Below are positions 46,107 through 55,370 of a DNA stretch of 64,000 bases, piece after piece. The notes under the pieces are model-generated. The model had not been told where the DNA came from. It saw only the letters and a program-made list of their open reading frames with translations, and searched no databases. The stretch spans positions 1-64,000 of the forward strand of contig JBAZNU010000007.1 in the NCBI GenBank assembly GCA_041649015.1, given 5' to 3'. Position 1 is the stretch's first letter; each line of letters begins with the position of its first letter. Both the position numbers and the translations under genes were made by a program. The stretch is from Ignavibacteria bacterium. GTDB lineage: Bacteria; Bacteroidota; Ignavibacteria; Tepidaquicellales; Tepidaquicellaceae.

Positions 46107-49100
46107 TTATTTGATTAGCACCATACGTTTAACGCTTACAAAATTACCGCTTTTGATTCTGTAGAAATATACACCGCTGCTTAAATGCGAGCCGTTGAAA
46201 TCAACGGTGTAATATCCTGCCTGCTTTACTTCGTTTACAAGTGTCTTAATTTCTCTGCCCGTGATGTCATAGATTTTCAGAGATACGAATCCCTGCTTCG
46301 GCAACGCAAAGTTTATCTTTGTGTTTGGATTAAAGGGGTTCGGATAGTTCTGAGAAATACTATACTCGTCAGGGACTATATTGCTGAATGTTGCAGATTC
46401 CTTGTTTTCTTCTGTTTTTGTGAGCAGAATATCTTCAATTTGCTTCCTGTCTTTTTCTTCTCTCGTTAAAGATTTTGAAGTACGCATTATGGAAACAGCT
46501 TTCATCTTTGCATCATCGTATTTCGATTTCATTCTTGCTATTTCCTGTTTTGCGGTTTCATTGCTGTTAGTTCTTGAAGCTGCATCTTTCTCAATCTTTG
46601 AGAATTTTTCTGCTTTTGTTCTATCAAATGATTTCTTTACCATTTTCTTCACAGGGTCGTCGTTAATCTTTCTGTCTATTCTCTTTTTCAATTTCTTATA
46701 GTACTCTTCCTGTGTCATGTTTTCTTCTTTACTTGAAATTCCGCCCGAGCCGTTCATCAGGTCTTCTATTTCAGCATAATCCCAGCTTGCGAGAAAACTT
46801 AAATATTCATCGGGATGGTAAAGAGCTATGAATTCATACCCCGACATTGCTTCGTAATACTCAGAAATTGACGCCAGACACATAACTGTAATATTGTAAG
46901 CGATTAAATTGAATTCATCGCTGTACAGACCTGATTCAATTCTTGAGTCAAGGAAGTATTTCAGATCGGAATACAAAATATCGTGTGTTGTTTGATTTGC
47001 TGAGGTATCAAGCTTATGGTAACATTCATACAGATCGTATAAACAGGCTTCAGTATATGAACTTTGAGGGTGAGCATTTATTAACGTCTTAAACGTTGAA
47101 ACTGCTCCGTAATTATCGTCGTTTAATTTCTTTATAATTGCAGATGAGTATAAACCTTCATCCTCATCCGGCTGATACCCTGAGTTATCATTAGTTCTGT
47201 ACAATGTGTCATAGAATCCGTTACCAAGGTCATCAATTAGCCATATTGTTCCTGCATCAGATGTATTACAAGAAAAGTTTGAACCTTCGTAATATGGGAT
47301 AACCACAGTAGTATCCGAATAATAGTCTCTTAATGATGTGCTCGGAATATTACTGCCATTAAAACAATTGTTTCTTACATAATACACACCTGAGGGTTCG
47401 TTTATTCGTCCCTGTAAATGAAAATTGTAATAACTTTTATAAAAAATGTTTTGACCCCAGTCCAGCAAGGCATTTCCATTGTTGTAATAGATATTTCCGT
47501 TAGAGGTACTGGTTAAAGTATTTTTTCCTCCTCTCCATACCCAACCACCGTCGGAGCTGGTTGAAATAGGAGCAAGATATGGATAAGAATCGTTAATCGT
47601 CACATTCATAATATACGATTCAAAAGTGTTTGAAAGTACGTCCGGATGAGCTTGAATCAGGTCAAGATTCTTTCCTGAGCTATTTGCAATAAAATTATAT
47701 TTTATATTTCCGTATGTTTGTCTGTATGCAATGTTTGTGTTAGAAACACTACCATTGCAATAATTGTATTTGAAATTAATGTAAGGGTAAGAATTTGTGA
47801 ATGAAATAAAAGCAGCGGATACAATTCCGTTTGAAATTACATTTCCCATGACATTTACTGCATAAGTTGGTGAAGCTGACTCTTCGTTGCCCTGGTTTAT
47901 ATAATACCGCATAAGAATCCCGACCCCTTTACCCGGCGTCATAGATATATAATTGTTAGATACGGTTATGTTATTTGCATTCTTTGCTTCGATAACGTAG
48001 TTACAGCTTGCGTCTGTATAGAATGTATCATTGCTGATATTCTTAAAAACTCCGAAATAGTTTGAATCGGTATTCTTCACGAATATTGAATTGCGTAGGT
48101 TTGTAAACGTACAATTTGTTATTGAAGTCTGCTCACCAGCATTTTCAAGAACTATTCCCCTACCGTGACTGCCCTGAGCTGAGGAAATATCGCTTCCGTC
48201 TGCTATAAGATATGCTCCGTTCTTGAATTCTATTTTTGCGTTCTCACCAAGCTGGACGATGGAGTTGGGTTTTAATTCAAGGTTTGTATTGCTTCCGTCA
48301 AATACTAAAGTGGTATTAGCAGCGAGTGATAAAGTTGCATATCCGTCTATCTGAACTTTGCCTCCATTATTAACCAAATGCGAAGTACCACTGTATATTA
48401 ATCTTGAATATTCGTAAATTCTTTGCATCGAATTTGCTGACCAAACAGAATTGCAGCCTTCATCTATTATTACACCTCCAAAACAAGCATTAAGCTTTGC
48501 AGAGTCTTCTTTAATTATTGTACTTCCTTGTTTCATAAAAAGTGTGTCACCACCAGAATTATAATCGAAACCATTAATATACAATTTCTTATTCTTATTT
48601 AATATAATAGTATCTGAATTCTCTGCTGTTATTTTCATACCAAGTGTCCATCCTGATGGATCATTCGTAAAATAGTAATATGCCGGCGTAGTAAAAATGT
48701 TACCCTTTTGCAAAGAATCATAATCCGGAATATTTGGTGGGTCATTGTAATAATCATAAGGTCCGTTTGTTTCCACAGTATTATAACCGAACCTGTCCTG
48801 TTCACCAAAGTTATGATAAACAGTATCAAAAGTTATTTTTGTTCCTATTTTAATATTATATAATTTATTGGTATCATTAACTAAATATGGATTCATTGGG
48901 AAAGGTGTTGTTTTTACGTAAAAATCCTTCGCAAGCGGAGCTTGTTCCCTCCAATAAGCATACCAGTAATTTATTTCTCTGTTTGTCTGTCCTAAAAAAA
49001 CAGTATCGATGTATCTGTAACTGGATGAATCACCATTATCAATAATAACGTATGCAGATTTATCGGTCTCATAATATTGCATTGTCCAATCTGAATGATA

Positions 49101-49544
49101 AGGTCTTCCATTTAATACATTGTCCATTCCAGCTTTGCTATCAAGCGTATTAAAAATAAAACTGATATTTTTAGAAGTGTTATTAAAATTTTGGAACTCA
49201 ATTAAGTATTTGCCAAATCCATACACACCTTTTCCAGTTGAAACAACCTCACTAAAACAAGATGCTAAACGTAAATCACTGCTATCAGTAGATTGATATA
49301 AAATTGATTTATTATATATTTCATATCCAACGAACCTTCTGTGAATTGGTCCATTAAATATTAGAAATCTTCGATTACTATCGTTAGGGTTTACAGATTG
49401 TCTGTTTAATCCTTCAAATGGAACCGTCAAAAGCTTCATATTTGTTTTACCTGGTACAGTTCTAATTAAAGTTAAATCCCATTCAGCAATTGCTGAACAT
49501 AAACATGTTAAAAATACGATTATTGTTAAGATTACTTTTATCAT
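46107..49544 (-). CDS. Large secreted beta-helix protein with T9SS sorting domain (module 1)
   Basis: A 1145-residue protein with signal peptide (about 1-20, ending CSAIA). Residues of about 330-760 are an Asn/Gly-rich right-handed beta-helix region ('NGGKVQIDGYATLSLAANTTLVFDG'-type strands, 'NVMGNVISNG', 'NNCFNGSN'). A TPR-like helical part follows (about 800-930: 'NDDNYGAVSTFKTLINAHPQSSYTEACLYDLYECYHKL'), then a highly charged helical linker (about 950-1050) and a T9SS tail (QNYPNPFNPNTKINF, SSGVYFYRI, VKRMVLIK). The tail is nearly identical to that of the gene at 52804-55209. Function unknown; beta-helices of this kind bind or cleave polysaccharides. Confidence 0.88.
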   Translation of the reverse strand: MIKVILTIIVFLTCLCSAIAEWDLTLIRTVPGKTNMKLLTVPFEGLNRQSVNPNDSNRRFLIFNGPIHRRFVGYEIYNKSILYQSTDSSDLRLASCFSEVVSTGKGVYGFGKYLIEFQNFNNTSKNISFIFNTLDSKAGMDNVLNGRPYHSDWTMQYYETDKSAYVIIDNGDSSSYRYIDTVFLGQTNREINYWYAYWREQAPLAKDFYVKTTPFPMNPYLVNDTNKLYNIKIGTKITFDTVYHNFGEQDRFGYNTVETNGPYDYYNDPPNIPDYDSLQKGNIFTTPAYYYFTNDPSGWTLGMKITAENSDTIILNKNKKLYINGFDYNSGGDTLFMKQGSTIIKEDSAKLNACFGGVIIDEGCNSVWSANSMQRIYEYSRLIYSGTSHLVNNGGKVQIDGYATLSLAANTTLVFDGSNTNLELKPNSIVQLGENAKIEFKNGAYLIADGSDISSAQGSHGRGIVLENAGEQTSITNCTFTNLRNSIFVKNTDSNYFGVFKNISNDTFYTDASCNYVIEAKNANNITVSNNYISMTPGKGVGILMRYYINQGNEESASPTYAVNVMGNVISNGIVSAAFISFTNSYPYINFKYNYCNGSVSNTNIAYRQTYGNIKYNFIANSSGKNLDLIQAHPDVLSNTFESYIMNVTINDSYPYLAPISTSSDGGWVWRGGKNTLTSTSNGNIYYNNGNALLDWGQNIFYKSYYNFHLQGRINEPSGVYYVRNNCFNGSNIPSTSLRDYYSDTTVVIPYYEGSNFSCNTSDAGTIWLIDDLGNGFYDTLYRTNDNSGYQPDEDEGLYSSAIIKKLNDDNYGAVSTFKTLINAHPQSSYTEACLYDLYECYHKLDTSANQTTHDILYSDLKYFLDSRIESGLYSDEFNLIAYNITVMCLASISEYYEAMSGYEFIALYHPDEYLSFLASWDYAEIEDLMNGSGGISSKEENMTQEEYYKKLKKRIDRKINDDPVKKMVKKSFDRTKAEKFSKIEKDAASRTNSNETAKQEIARMKSKYDDAKMKAVSIMRTSKSLTREEKDRKQIEDILLTKTEENKESATFSNIVPDEYSISQNYPNPFNPNTKINFALPKQGFVSLKIYDITGREIKTLVNEVKQAGYYTVDFNGSHLSSGVYFYRIKSGNFVSVKRMVLIK

Positions 49545-49576
49545 TTTTATATAAGTTTATAATTCGTAAAATAAAA

Positions 49577-49643
49577 CGGCGAAGGAAGGGCATAGCCCAG
49601 CGACTAATTGATGTGGTAATCATTTAAGCGAATTTCTTCGCCG
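49577..49643 (-). other. Palindromic three-helix element before the beta-helix gene
   Basis: An outer stem CGGCGAAG/CTTCGCCG (49577-49584 with 49636-49643) encloses two hairpins: GGGC-ATA-GCCC (49588-49598) and TGAT/ATCA (49609-49622). It ends 32 nt before the start codon at 49544 and would lie in that gene's leader. A differently sequenced element of the same topology occupies the same position in module 2. It may be a structured leader RNA or a REP-like mobile palindrome. Confidence 0.5.
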
Positions 49644-49720
49644 CTTTTTAAATTTAAATTTTGTAACCCTGTTTAGTAAACTTGCTAACTAAGGTCCTCT
49701 TATAAGTCCTTTAATGTTAT

Positions 49721-50941
49721 TCATTTCATTAATATTACTCTTTTTACAATCGACGTATTATTAAAGTTAAACTTCAGGAAATATACCCCGCTTGAATACT
49801 TGTCAAATGATAACCTCAAGTTGTATATTCCTTCGTTCTTATTTTCACTCAGTACAGTAGCAATATTTCTTCCTAAAACATCATACAAGAAAACACTGAT
49901 ATTGCCGTTTGCAGGAATTTCATATTTTATATTTGTTTCATTGTTAAATGGGTTAGGGTAATTTTGATTAACAATAAAACTTTTTGGAACATTATTAAAG
50001 TTATTTCCTATATTCACTACACCATTCGGGTTATAAACATATAAAGCATTTCCACAAAACCAAACATTATTGTATTTATCCTCTTTAAATTCGCCAAATG
50101 AATTTGGGCTCGGAACAGGTGGATTACAGTTTAATAATATTGTATCATTGAATTTAAAAAGACCATTTTGAGTTCCAAACCATTTTACGTTCCTGCTATC
50201 GTTATAAACATTATATACAGTACCACCAAATATACCAGGCCATGTATTATTATAATATGTCCAAATATTATTTATTGAATTGAATTTTGCAGCATATGCC
50301 GTATGAAAACCCATCCATTTATCCCCATACTGATCTACCGATATACATCTTACCATATTGGATGGTATTCCAGAATTTGAATAATTGTAATTAATGAAAT
50401 TTGTATCGTTATATTTAATTATTCCATCGTATCCAGTAGCCAACCATTTTAAATTATTTTCCAATGCAATTCCAGATATTCCGTTTGTTTGAATCCCAGA
50501 ATTATTTGTTTTGTAATACGTCCAATTTGTATCATTATATTTAATTAAACCATTTCCTATAGATGCCATCCATTTTACATTATTATTATCCACCACCATC
50601 TCAAAAACAGACAAAAGTGTTACGGTATCATATTTTACCCAGTTAACTCCATCATACCTTCCAATACCTTTATTTGTTGCAATCCAGATAATATTTCTTT
50701 TATCGATTGCAATAGTCCTTACAAGATTACTTGGAATATTGGAATTTAATGTGTCAAAGTGAGACCAGGTATTTCCTGTTAGTTTTGCAAGGCCCCCAAA
50801 TCCCGTTGCCACCCATTTATTATTTAATGAGTCAAACGCAATGTCATTAACTGCGTTAACCTGATTATATGATACCCACTGCGGCTGGGCTTCAAGAACA
50901 ATAGCGAACAATATTATTATTGTTGTGAATATTCTTTTCAT
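49721..50941 (-). CDS. Secreted two-component-regulator-propeller-like protein with T9SS domain
   Basis: A 406-residue protein with signal peptide MKRIFTTIIILFAIVLEAQ. The body has repeated propeller blades of the 'W.AT..G..RYDG.NWVKY' form (IWIATNKGIGRYDGVNW, KWMASIGNGLIKYNDTNW, KWLATGYDGIIKYNDTNF), related to the extracellular propeller of hybrid two-component regulators but without any kinase. The tail (about 325-406) is a T9SS domain (QNYPNPFNNETNIKY, SSGVYFLKF, VKRVILMK). It is a tandem paralogue of the gene at 50964-52211, 22 nt upstream, with the same signal peptide start. Confidence 0.88.
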   Translation of the reverse strand: MKRIFTTIIILFAIVLEAQPQWVSYNQVNAVNDIAFDSLNNKWVATGFGGLAKLTGNTWSHFDTLNSNIPSNLVRTIAIDKRNIIWIATNKGIGRYDGVNWVKYDTVTLLSVFEMVVDNNNVKWMASIGNGLIKYNDTNWTYYKTNNSGIQTNGISGIALENNLKWLATGYDGIIKYNDTNFINYNYSNSGIPSNMVRCISVDQYGDKWMGFHTAYAAKFNSINNIWTYYNNTWPGIFGGTVYNVYNDSRNVKWFGTQNGLFKFNDTILLNCNPPVPSPNSFGEFKEDKYNNVWFCGNALYVYNPNGVVNIGNNFNNVPKSFIVNQNYPNPFNNETNIKYEIPANGNISVFLYDVLGRNIATVLSENKNEGIYNLRLSFDKYSSGVYFLKFNFNNTSIVKRVILMK

Positions 50942-50963
50942 GTTCAGTGATTATTTATTTTTT

Positions 50964-52211
50964 CTATTTTAATAAAACAATTTTATTTGACCTTATTTCA
51001 TTTTCTGTTTTTAAATGAACAAAATAAACTCCACTTGTTAAATTATCTGCGTTAAAACTAAATGTGTAAGTCCCTTTTCTGTAATTGCCTTTTGATATTT
51101 TTTCTACTAACCTGCCATTAATATCATATATATTTAAACTCATATGCGAGCTTTCAGGGATTGTAACTTCAATTTTTGTTCTTGAATTAAACGGATTAGG
51201 ATAATTTCTGATTATTAAATAATTTTCAGGTACAATGTCCGTATTATTCTCTATTCCTACCACACCAGTTGGATTATAAACATATAATCCGATTCCTCCG
51301 CAAAGCCACATATTTCCGTATTTGTCTTTTGCGAAATTACTAACATTTCCAGTTAATGAATAAGGAAACACTTGCCATGTTGTATCGTTAAAGATAGCAA
51401 AACCATTCATCGTTCCTATCCATTTTACATTATTATTATCTATATAAACTACCTTTACATAATTACTTGGAATGCTTGAATTATATGTGTTATAAAGTGT
51501 CCATTGATTTTGGATGTAATTAAATTTTGCAGCACCTTCATTATATGTTGCAAACCAGATATTGTTATTCAAATCTCTATTTATTTTATAAATAAAATTG
51601 CTTGGCAATCCCGAATTGTAAACATTATATGTTGTCCAGGTTTGCCCGTTATACCTACCAGCACCTGCCTCTACTGTCCCTACCCAAACAATATTACCTT
51701 CACAAAAAACCTGATACACTCCATTGCTTGGTATCCCTGAATTTCCTGTATGATAACGCGTCCAGATTGTATCATTGTACTTCAATAGTCCTGAAGCATA
51801 ACAAACCCATTTATTGTTTATACTATCAATACTGATGCAGGTACTACTATGAACTCCATATCCTGTACTCTCATCATTATAAACAGTCCAGTTTATCCCA
51901 TCGTATTTTACATATCCTATATCCAAAATCCTGATCCATAAATTGTTTTTCATATCCTTCACTACAGATGTACACCAATTTGAAGGCATTCCGGAATTTG
52001 TTGTATCATAAACCGTCCAGGTATTGCCTTTCAGCCTTACAAAACCGTTACCGGTTGTAATCCATTTAACATTATTGCTGTCTATAAGAACAGTACCAAC
52101 TGAATTACTTGGCAGCCCTGAGTTACTCATTGTGTATTGTACCCACTGCGGCTGTGCTTCAAGACCCAAAGCCAACATTAATATTATTATTGTTGTGAAT
52201 ATTCTTTTCAT
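50964..52211 (-). CDS. Secreted two-component-regulator-propeller-like protein with T9SS domain (paralogue)
   Basis: A 415-residue paralogue of 49721-50941 with the same MKRIFTTIII signal start. Blades include 'KWITTGNGFVRLKGNTWTVYD', 'VWVGTVEAGAGRYNGQTWTTY' and 'KWIGTMNGFAIFNDTTW'; each is followed by SGLPSN- or SGIPSN-type turns. T9SS tail: RNYPNPFNSRTKIEV, LNIYDINGRLV, TSGVYFVHL. Its 5' region holds a conserved small-ORF leader (52305-52517) and a 12-G tract, both also found upstream of 55371-56630. Confidence 0.88.
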   Translation of the reverse strand: MKRIFTTIIILMLALGLEAQPQWVQYTMSNSGLPSNSVGTVLIDSNNVKWITTGNGFVRLKGNTWTVYDTTNSGMPSNWCTSVVKDMKNNLWIRILDIGYVKYDGINWTVYNDESTGYGVHSSTCISIDSINNKWVCYASGLLKYNDTIWTRYHTGNSGIPSNGVYQVFCEGNIVWVGTVEAGAGRYNGQTWTTYNVYNSGLPSNFIYKINRDLNNNIWFATYNEGAAKFNYIQNQWTLYNTYNSSIPSNYVKVVYIDNNNVKWIGTMNGFAIFNDTTWQVFPYSLTGNVSNFAKDKYGNMWLCGGIGLYVYNPTGVVGIENNTDIVPENYLIIRNYPNPFNSRTKIEVTIPESSHMSLNIYDINGRLVEKISKGNYRKGTYTFSFNADNLTSGVYFVHLKTENEIRSNKIVLLK

Positions 52212-52304
52212 GTTTCTTTATTCTTATGATTAATTTTAAGTATTCATTTCATTAGCAGATCTACTGATAGAAGTAATAAGTGTAAACATATAAATGTAAT
52301 TTTC

Positions 52305-52517
52305 TTAATCATAATTTATTAAGTTTTTAAATAGATTTATTTCTGCAATACTATAGGAATTTGAGAATTTAATTTTTATCGAAATATTAGTTTCATAATT
52401 TACAAGAGATATATTGTAAGGTGTGATTGATAAAGAATGACAATAACAGGATCTATAAAGGCGAAGAAATATTTCCATTCCCGCAGAAAAACAAATATTA
52501 TAAACAGATTTTTTCAT
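52305..52517 (-). CDS. Candidate 70-codon leader ORF (module 1)
   Basis: It begins MKKSVYNICFSAGMEIFL and shares with the ORF at 56642-56869 the pattern MK[KR]..Y.ICFS.G.EI.L, then HS and SIT blocks and NYET. The alignment needs only one 6-nt (in-frame) indel, which favours coding. Upstream sequences also match (TTTGTTTAA, then a purine-rich GAGGGGG about 16 nt before the ATG on the minus strand). No domain, signal peptide or membrane helix is clear. It could be a leader peptide, a decayed gene or part of a conserved untranslated region. Confidence 0.35.
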   Translation of the reverse strand: MKKSVYNICFSAGMEIFLRLYRSCYCHSLSITPYNISLVNYETNISIKIKFSNSYSIAEINLFKNLINYD

Positions 52518-52559
52518 AATCGAATTTGTTTAACCCCCTCGAATTATTTTTTTTTATTA

Positions 52560-52571
52560 GGGGGGGGGGGG
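52560..52571. repeat. Poly-G tract, 12 bases
   Basis: An uninterrupted run of 12 G on the plus strand (C on the minus strand), preceded by a 9-T run at 52547-52555. It lies about 350 bp upstream of the propeller gene starting at 52211 and 43 bp upstream of the candidate leader ORF. Long G tracts are rare in this AT-rich sequence and prone to slippage. Confidence 0.85.
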
Positions 52572-52634
52572 TAAATATTATTTTATTACTTGAGCAATAT
52601 AGTTAGTATCGGTTTAATTGTCAATGTATCATCC

Positions 52635-52717
52635 AAAACGATTGCAGCGGTTGCGGTTCTGCTATTCTGGATATTCAGGAATTTGTGAAGAAGTGATTAA
52701 ATAATCATTTTTTCGAA
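52635..52717. repeat. Junction repeat copy b: relics of DUF2752 and ligA 3' ends
   Basis: Plus strand 52635-52688 encodes KTIAAVAVLLFWIFRNL and stop, matching the DUF2752 C-terminus. After 8 nt, minus strand 52717-52697 encodes FEKMII and stop, identical to the LigA C-terminus. Neither gene body is present, so both are remnants of a duplicated convergent junction. Confidence 0.85.
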
Positions 52718-52747
52718 TTTGTGGAATTTTTTAATAAATATTTTAAA

Positions 52748-52771
52748 AAACCCGCAGGTATCTGCGGGTTT
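52748..52771 (-). terminator. Terminator of the M6-like protease gene
   Basis: AAACCCGCAG / CTGCGGGTTT hairpin with T run on the minus strand, almost identical to the one at 46051-46074 and located the same distance after the stop codon. Confidence 0.88.
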
Positions 52772-52803
52772 TGTTAAAGTAAACTAAAATGTTGGGTATG
52801 TCT

Positions 52804-55209
52804 TTATTTGATTAGCACCATACGTTTTACGCTTGTAAAATTACCGCTTCGGATTCTGTAGAAATAAACTCCGCTGCTTAAATGCGAGCCGTTGAAATCA
52901 ACCGTGTAATATCCTTCCTGCTTTACTTCATTCACGAGTGTTTGTATCTCTCTGCCTGTGATGTCATAGATTTTTAAGGATACAAATCCCGGTTTTGGCA
53001 ATGCATAATTTATTTTTGTGTTCGGGTTAAACGGATTCGGATAATTTTGGGATAACTCGTATTTTTTGACGGTATTGTTATTAACAAGGTTTCCCATGTT
53101 ATCTCCTCTTATAAGGTCTTCCGAAGAAAACGAAACGAAATCAGAATAAACCGATGCCCAATTAGTGCTGTCAATCGCTACTATCTTATATCGGATACTG
53201 TTCATTAAATTATTTCCCTCCATACAAGAATTCCATGCATCCAAGTCCATATAAGTGGGCTGCTCATCTTTATTTATCAGTAAATCTGCAACCTCCCAGT
53301 AATCTTCCGGAACAGTTCCGTATTGATTATAACCTCTAAATACTTTGTATCTCTTTTCTTCAAGTTTTTCTCCCTGAATCATATCGGGCTCCATATTATG
53401 GTTCCAGGTAAGTACGGGATATACTCTATCATTATCGCATTCGGAAACAGAAACATTTAAACCCATTGGGCGTGAAGGTGGTGTTAATTGAAGTATATCT
53501 TCCTCTGTCATATCATTTTCACCAACTTTATATATATCAATATTGTAACTCTTATCATTTTCTTGTCCTCTTAATATAATAAAGATATCAGATTTTTGAT
53601 TATTTGGATTAGTAGTCCATGTATTTGTATTAGGCGATGAATAAGGTGAGAAAACCTCGTTATATTCCATTCTCCATGGATCAAATCTATCTCCATTCAA
53701 CTGGTCAAAAGCGTAATAATCCTCATCGGTAGTGTACCATCTCTCAGTCCCTAATTGACAGGGATCTTGCGGAGCATGTCCTTTCCAAGCCCACATATAG
53801 TATCCACAACTTTTATCAGCTCCAACTCCTCCCGGATTATACATTCCCAGGTCATTATCATAAACCACTTGATTACGTTTATAAACATCCCACATACCGT
53901 TATTAAAACAATGACCGGCATCATAAGCATACATACGAACCTGTGTGTCATAATTGAAAGACCATAATCCGTCTGCACATTCTAAATCCTGAACATGTTC
54001 ATTCAAATAAGGTAATGATATTTCTTTATTAACGTGATGAATATAAATACCGCTTCCGAGTTCATTAAAAACATCAAAACTATTTATTCGCGCAGTGTCT
54101 CCCATCATCTGTTTGTCCCATTTCGAATAATTCCCTCTGTTGGTTATTAAGAAATACTCTCCGGTTGCTATTGGGACTTTTAAAATGTAGCCCGAAGAAG
54201 TGTCTCTTGCCGAATAATCCTTTAAATTATAAGGTAAGGTGTAGAAATTACCGAATGTTACTGTTGTCGGTGACATATAACCCAGTAATATCATTTCATA
54301 TGGACTTAAAAATCCGTCTGCTCCTGGTCCTGCAACAACTTTCCCATAAGTAATATGACCATCTGCATATAGAAAATGGCCATGTTCATGCATCGCTACA
54401 CTCAAATTCATATTTTTGTTAGGTGTGAAATCTAGAGTTAATCCCGAGCCCTCTGTCGAAAAGCCGTATTTTATGGAAACACCATTGAAAGGATCAACAG
54501 GAATAACAGTATTATCATATCTATTTGAAGTCAGATGGGCATAACCTGCAGTATTAGGCATCGGTCCTCTACCTCGCATTTTATGAATTTTATAAATCAT
54601 ATCTACATATCCATCAGGTTCCCATTTGAATTTTCGAACACCATTTGTATCCACAGGTTTCCATAAATCATAAGGTGTCCAATTTACAAGCCCCTGATTT
54701 TCTATTAAATCATCCCAAATCGCTTGATTCATTATTGCTTCAGTAGAATAATTGGATGCATTTCCTAACTGAACATAATATGCTTTTCCAAGAACATGCA
54801 TTTTTCCCCTGCTTGCTTCTAACCAATAATCGCTCAATGGTTCCGTTGTTTCACTATATGCATTCCACCATTCAGTGTTGTAATCTTTAGTTTCAGAAAT
54901 AAAGTTGTTAAGATAATCAGGTGCTCCATTTGCAGGCCACTGCGGTCGATCGGGATCATCAGCAAATTGAACAAATACAACTAAAACCGGGAAGTATGCC
55001 GATGATGGCGGTTCCGGAGTTAGACCACTCAAATCAGTTCTAATAGGTTTATTCAATCCCCAAAAATCATTTAGACTTACATAGGGACTATATTGACCTA
55101 TACCGGTAAATCCACATTCAAATCCGGATTGTGCAAATATGTTTTGTGATAAGGAGAATAAAATTGTAATCAAAATCACAATTATGTATATTAATTTTAA
55201 ATGTTTCAT
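52804..55209 (-). CDS. Secreted M6-like metalloprotease with T9SS sorting domain (module 2)
   Basis: An 801-residue protein with signal peptide (about 1-27, ending QNIFAQ). Residues 55-330 look like an immune-inhibitor-A/M6 peptidase: 'PVLVVFVQFADDP', 'DYWLEASRGKMHVLG', and the zinc site MHEHGHFLYADGH (HExxH at 274-278). A fibronectin III-like part precedes the T9SS tail (QNYPNPFNPNTKINY, ITGREIQTLVNEV, SSGVYFYRI, VKRMVLIK). The tail and 3' flank are nearly identical to those of the otherwise unrelated gene at 46107-49544. Predicted extracellular protease; substrate unknown. Confidence 0.85.
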   Translation of the reverse strand: MKHLKLIYIIVILITILFSLSQNIFAQSGFECGFTGIGQYSPYVSLNDFWGLNKPIRTDLSGLTPEPPSSAYFPVLVVFVQFADDPDRPQWPANGAPDYLNNFISETKDYNTEWWNAYSETTEPLSDYWLEASRGKMHVLGKAYYVQLGNASNYSTEAIMNQAIWDDLIENQGLVNWTPYDLWKPVDTNGVRKFKWEPDGYVDMIYKIHKMRGRGPMPNTAGYAHLTSNRYDNTVIPVDPFNGVSIKYGFSTEGSGLTLDFTPNKNMNLSVAMHEHGHFLYADGHITYGKVVAGPGADGFLSPYEMILLGYMSPTTVTFGNFYTLPYNLKDYSARDTSSGYILKVPIATGEYFLITNRGNYSKWDKQMMGDTARINSFDVFNELGSGIYIHHVNKEISLPYLNEHVQDLECADGLWSFNYDTQVRMYAYDAGHCFNNGMWDVYKRNQVVYDNDLGMYNPGGVGADKSCGYYMWAWKGHAPQDPCQLGTERWYTTDEDYYAFDQLNGDRFDPWRMEYNEVFSPYSSPNTNTWTTNPNNQKSDIFIILRGQENDKSYNIDIYKVGENDMTEEDILQLTPPSRPMGLNVSVSECDNDRVYPVLTWNHNMEPDMIQGEKLEEKRYKVFRGYNQYGTVPEDYWEVADLLINKDEQPTYMDLDAWNSCMEGNNLMNSIRYKIVAIDSTNWASVYSDFVSFSSEDLIRGDNMGNLVNNNTVKKYELSQNYPNPFNPNTKINYALPKPGFVSLKIYDITGREIQTLVNEVKQEGYYTVDFNGSHLSSGVYFYRIRSGNFTSVKRMVLIK

Positions 55210-55237
55210 GTTATTTTGTTTAATAAGTTTTATAAAT

Positions 55238-55312
55238 AGAGAGAGTTATACCGTTCGGTAAGAATTTATGAATCCCCGGGCAAGGTGTGTTTCATAATTT
55301 CCAACTCTCTCT
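55238..55312 (-). other. Palindromic three-helix element before the M6-like protease gene
   Basis: The outer stem is AGAGAGAGTT/AACTCTCTCT (55238-55247 with 55303-55312, 10 perfect pairs). It encloses TACCG-TT-CGGTA (55249-55260) and TTATGAA/TTCATAA (55266-55272 with 55291-55297), the latter closing a GC-rich 18-nt loop. It ends 28 nt before the start at 55209. Topology and position match 49577-49643, but the sequence differs. Confidence 0.5.
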
Positions 55313-55370
55313 CTTATTTTAGTAAATGCCCTTTTTGCTTTAAGGTGCTCTTATCATTTTGAATTCTAAT

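Noticed and set aside
49577..55312. Known riboswitch such as c-di-GMP-I (GEMM), TPP or cobalamin in the palindromic elements
   Set aside because: None of the conserved core sequences of those classes could be found on either strand, and the two elements share topology but little sequence.
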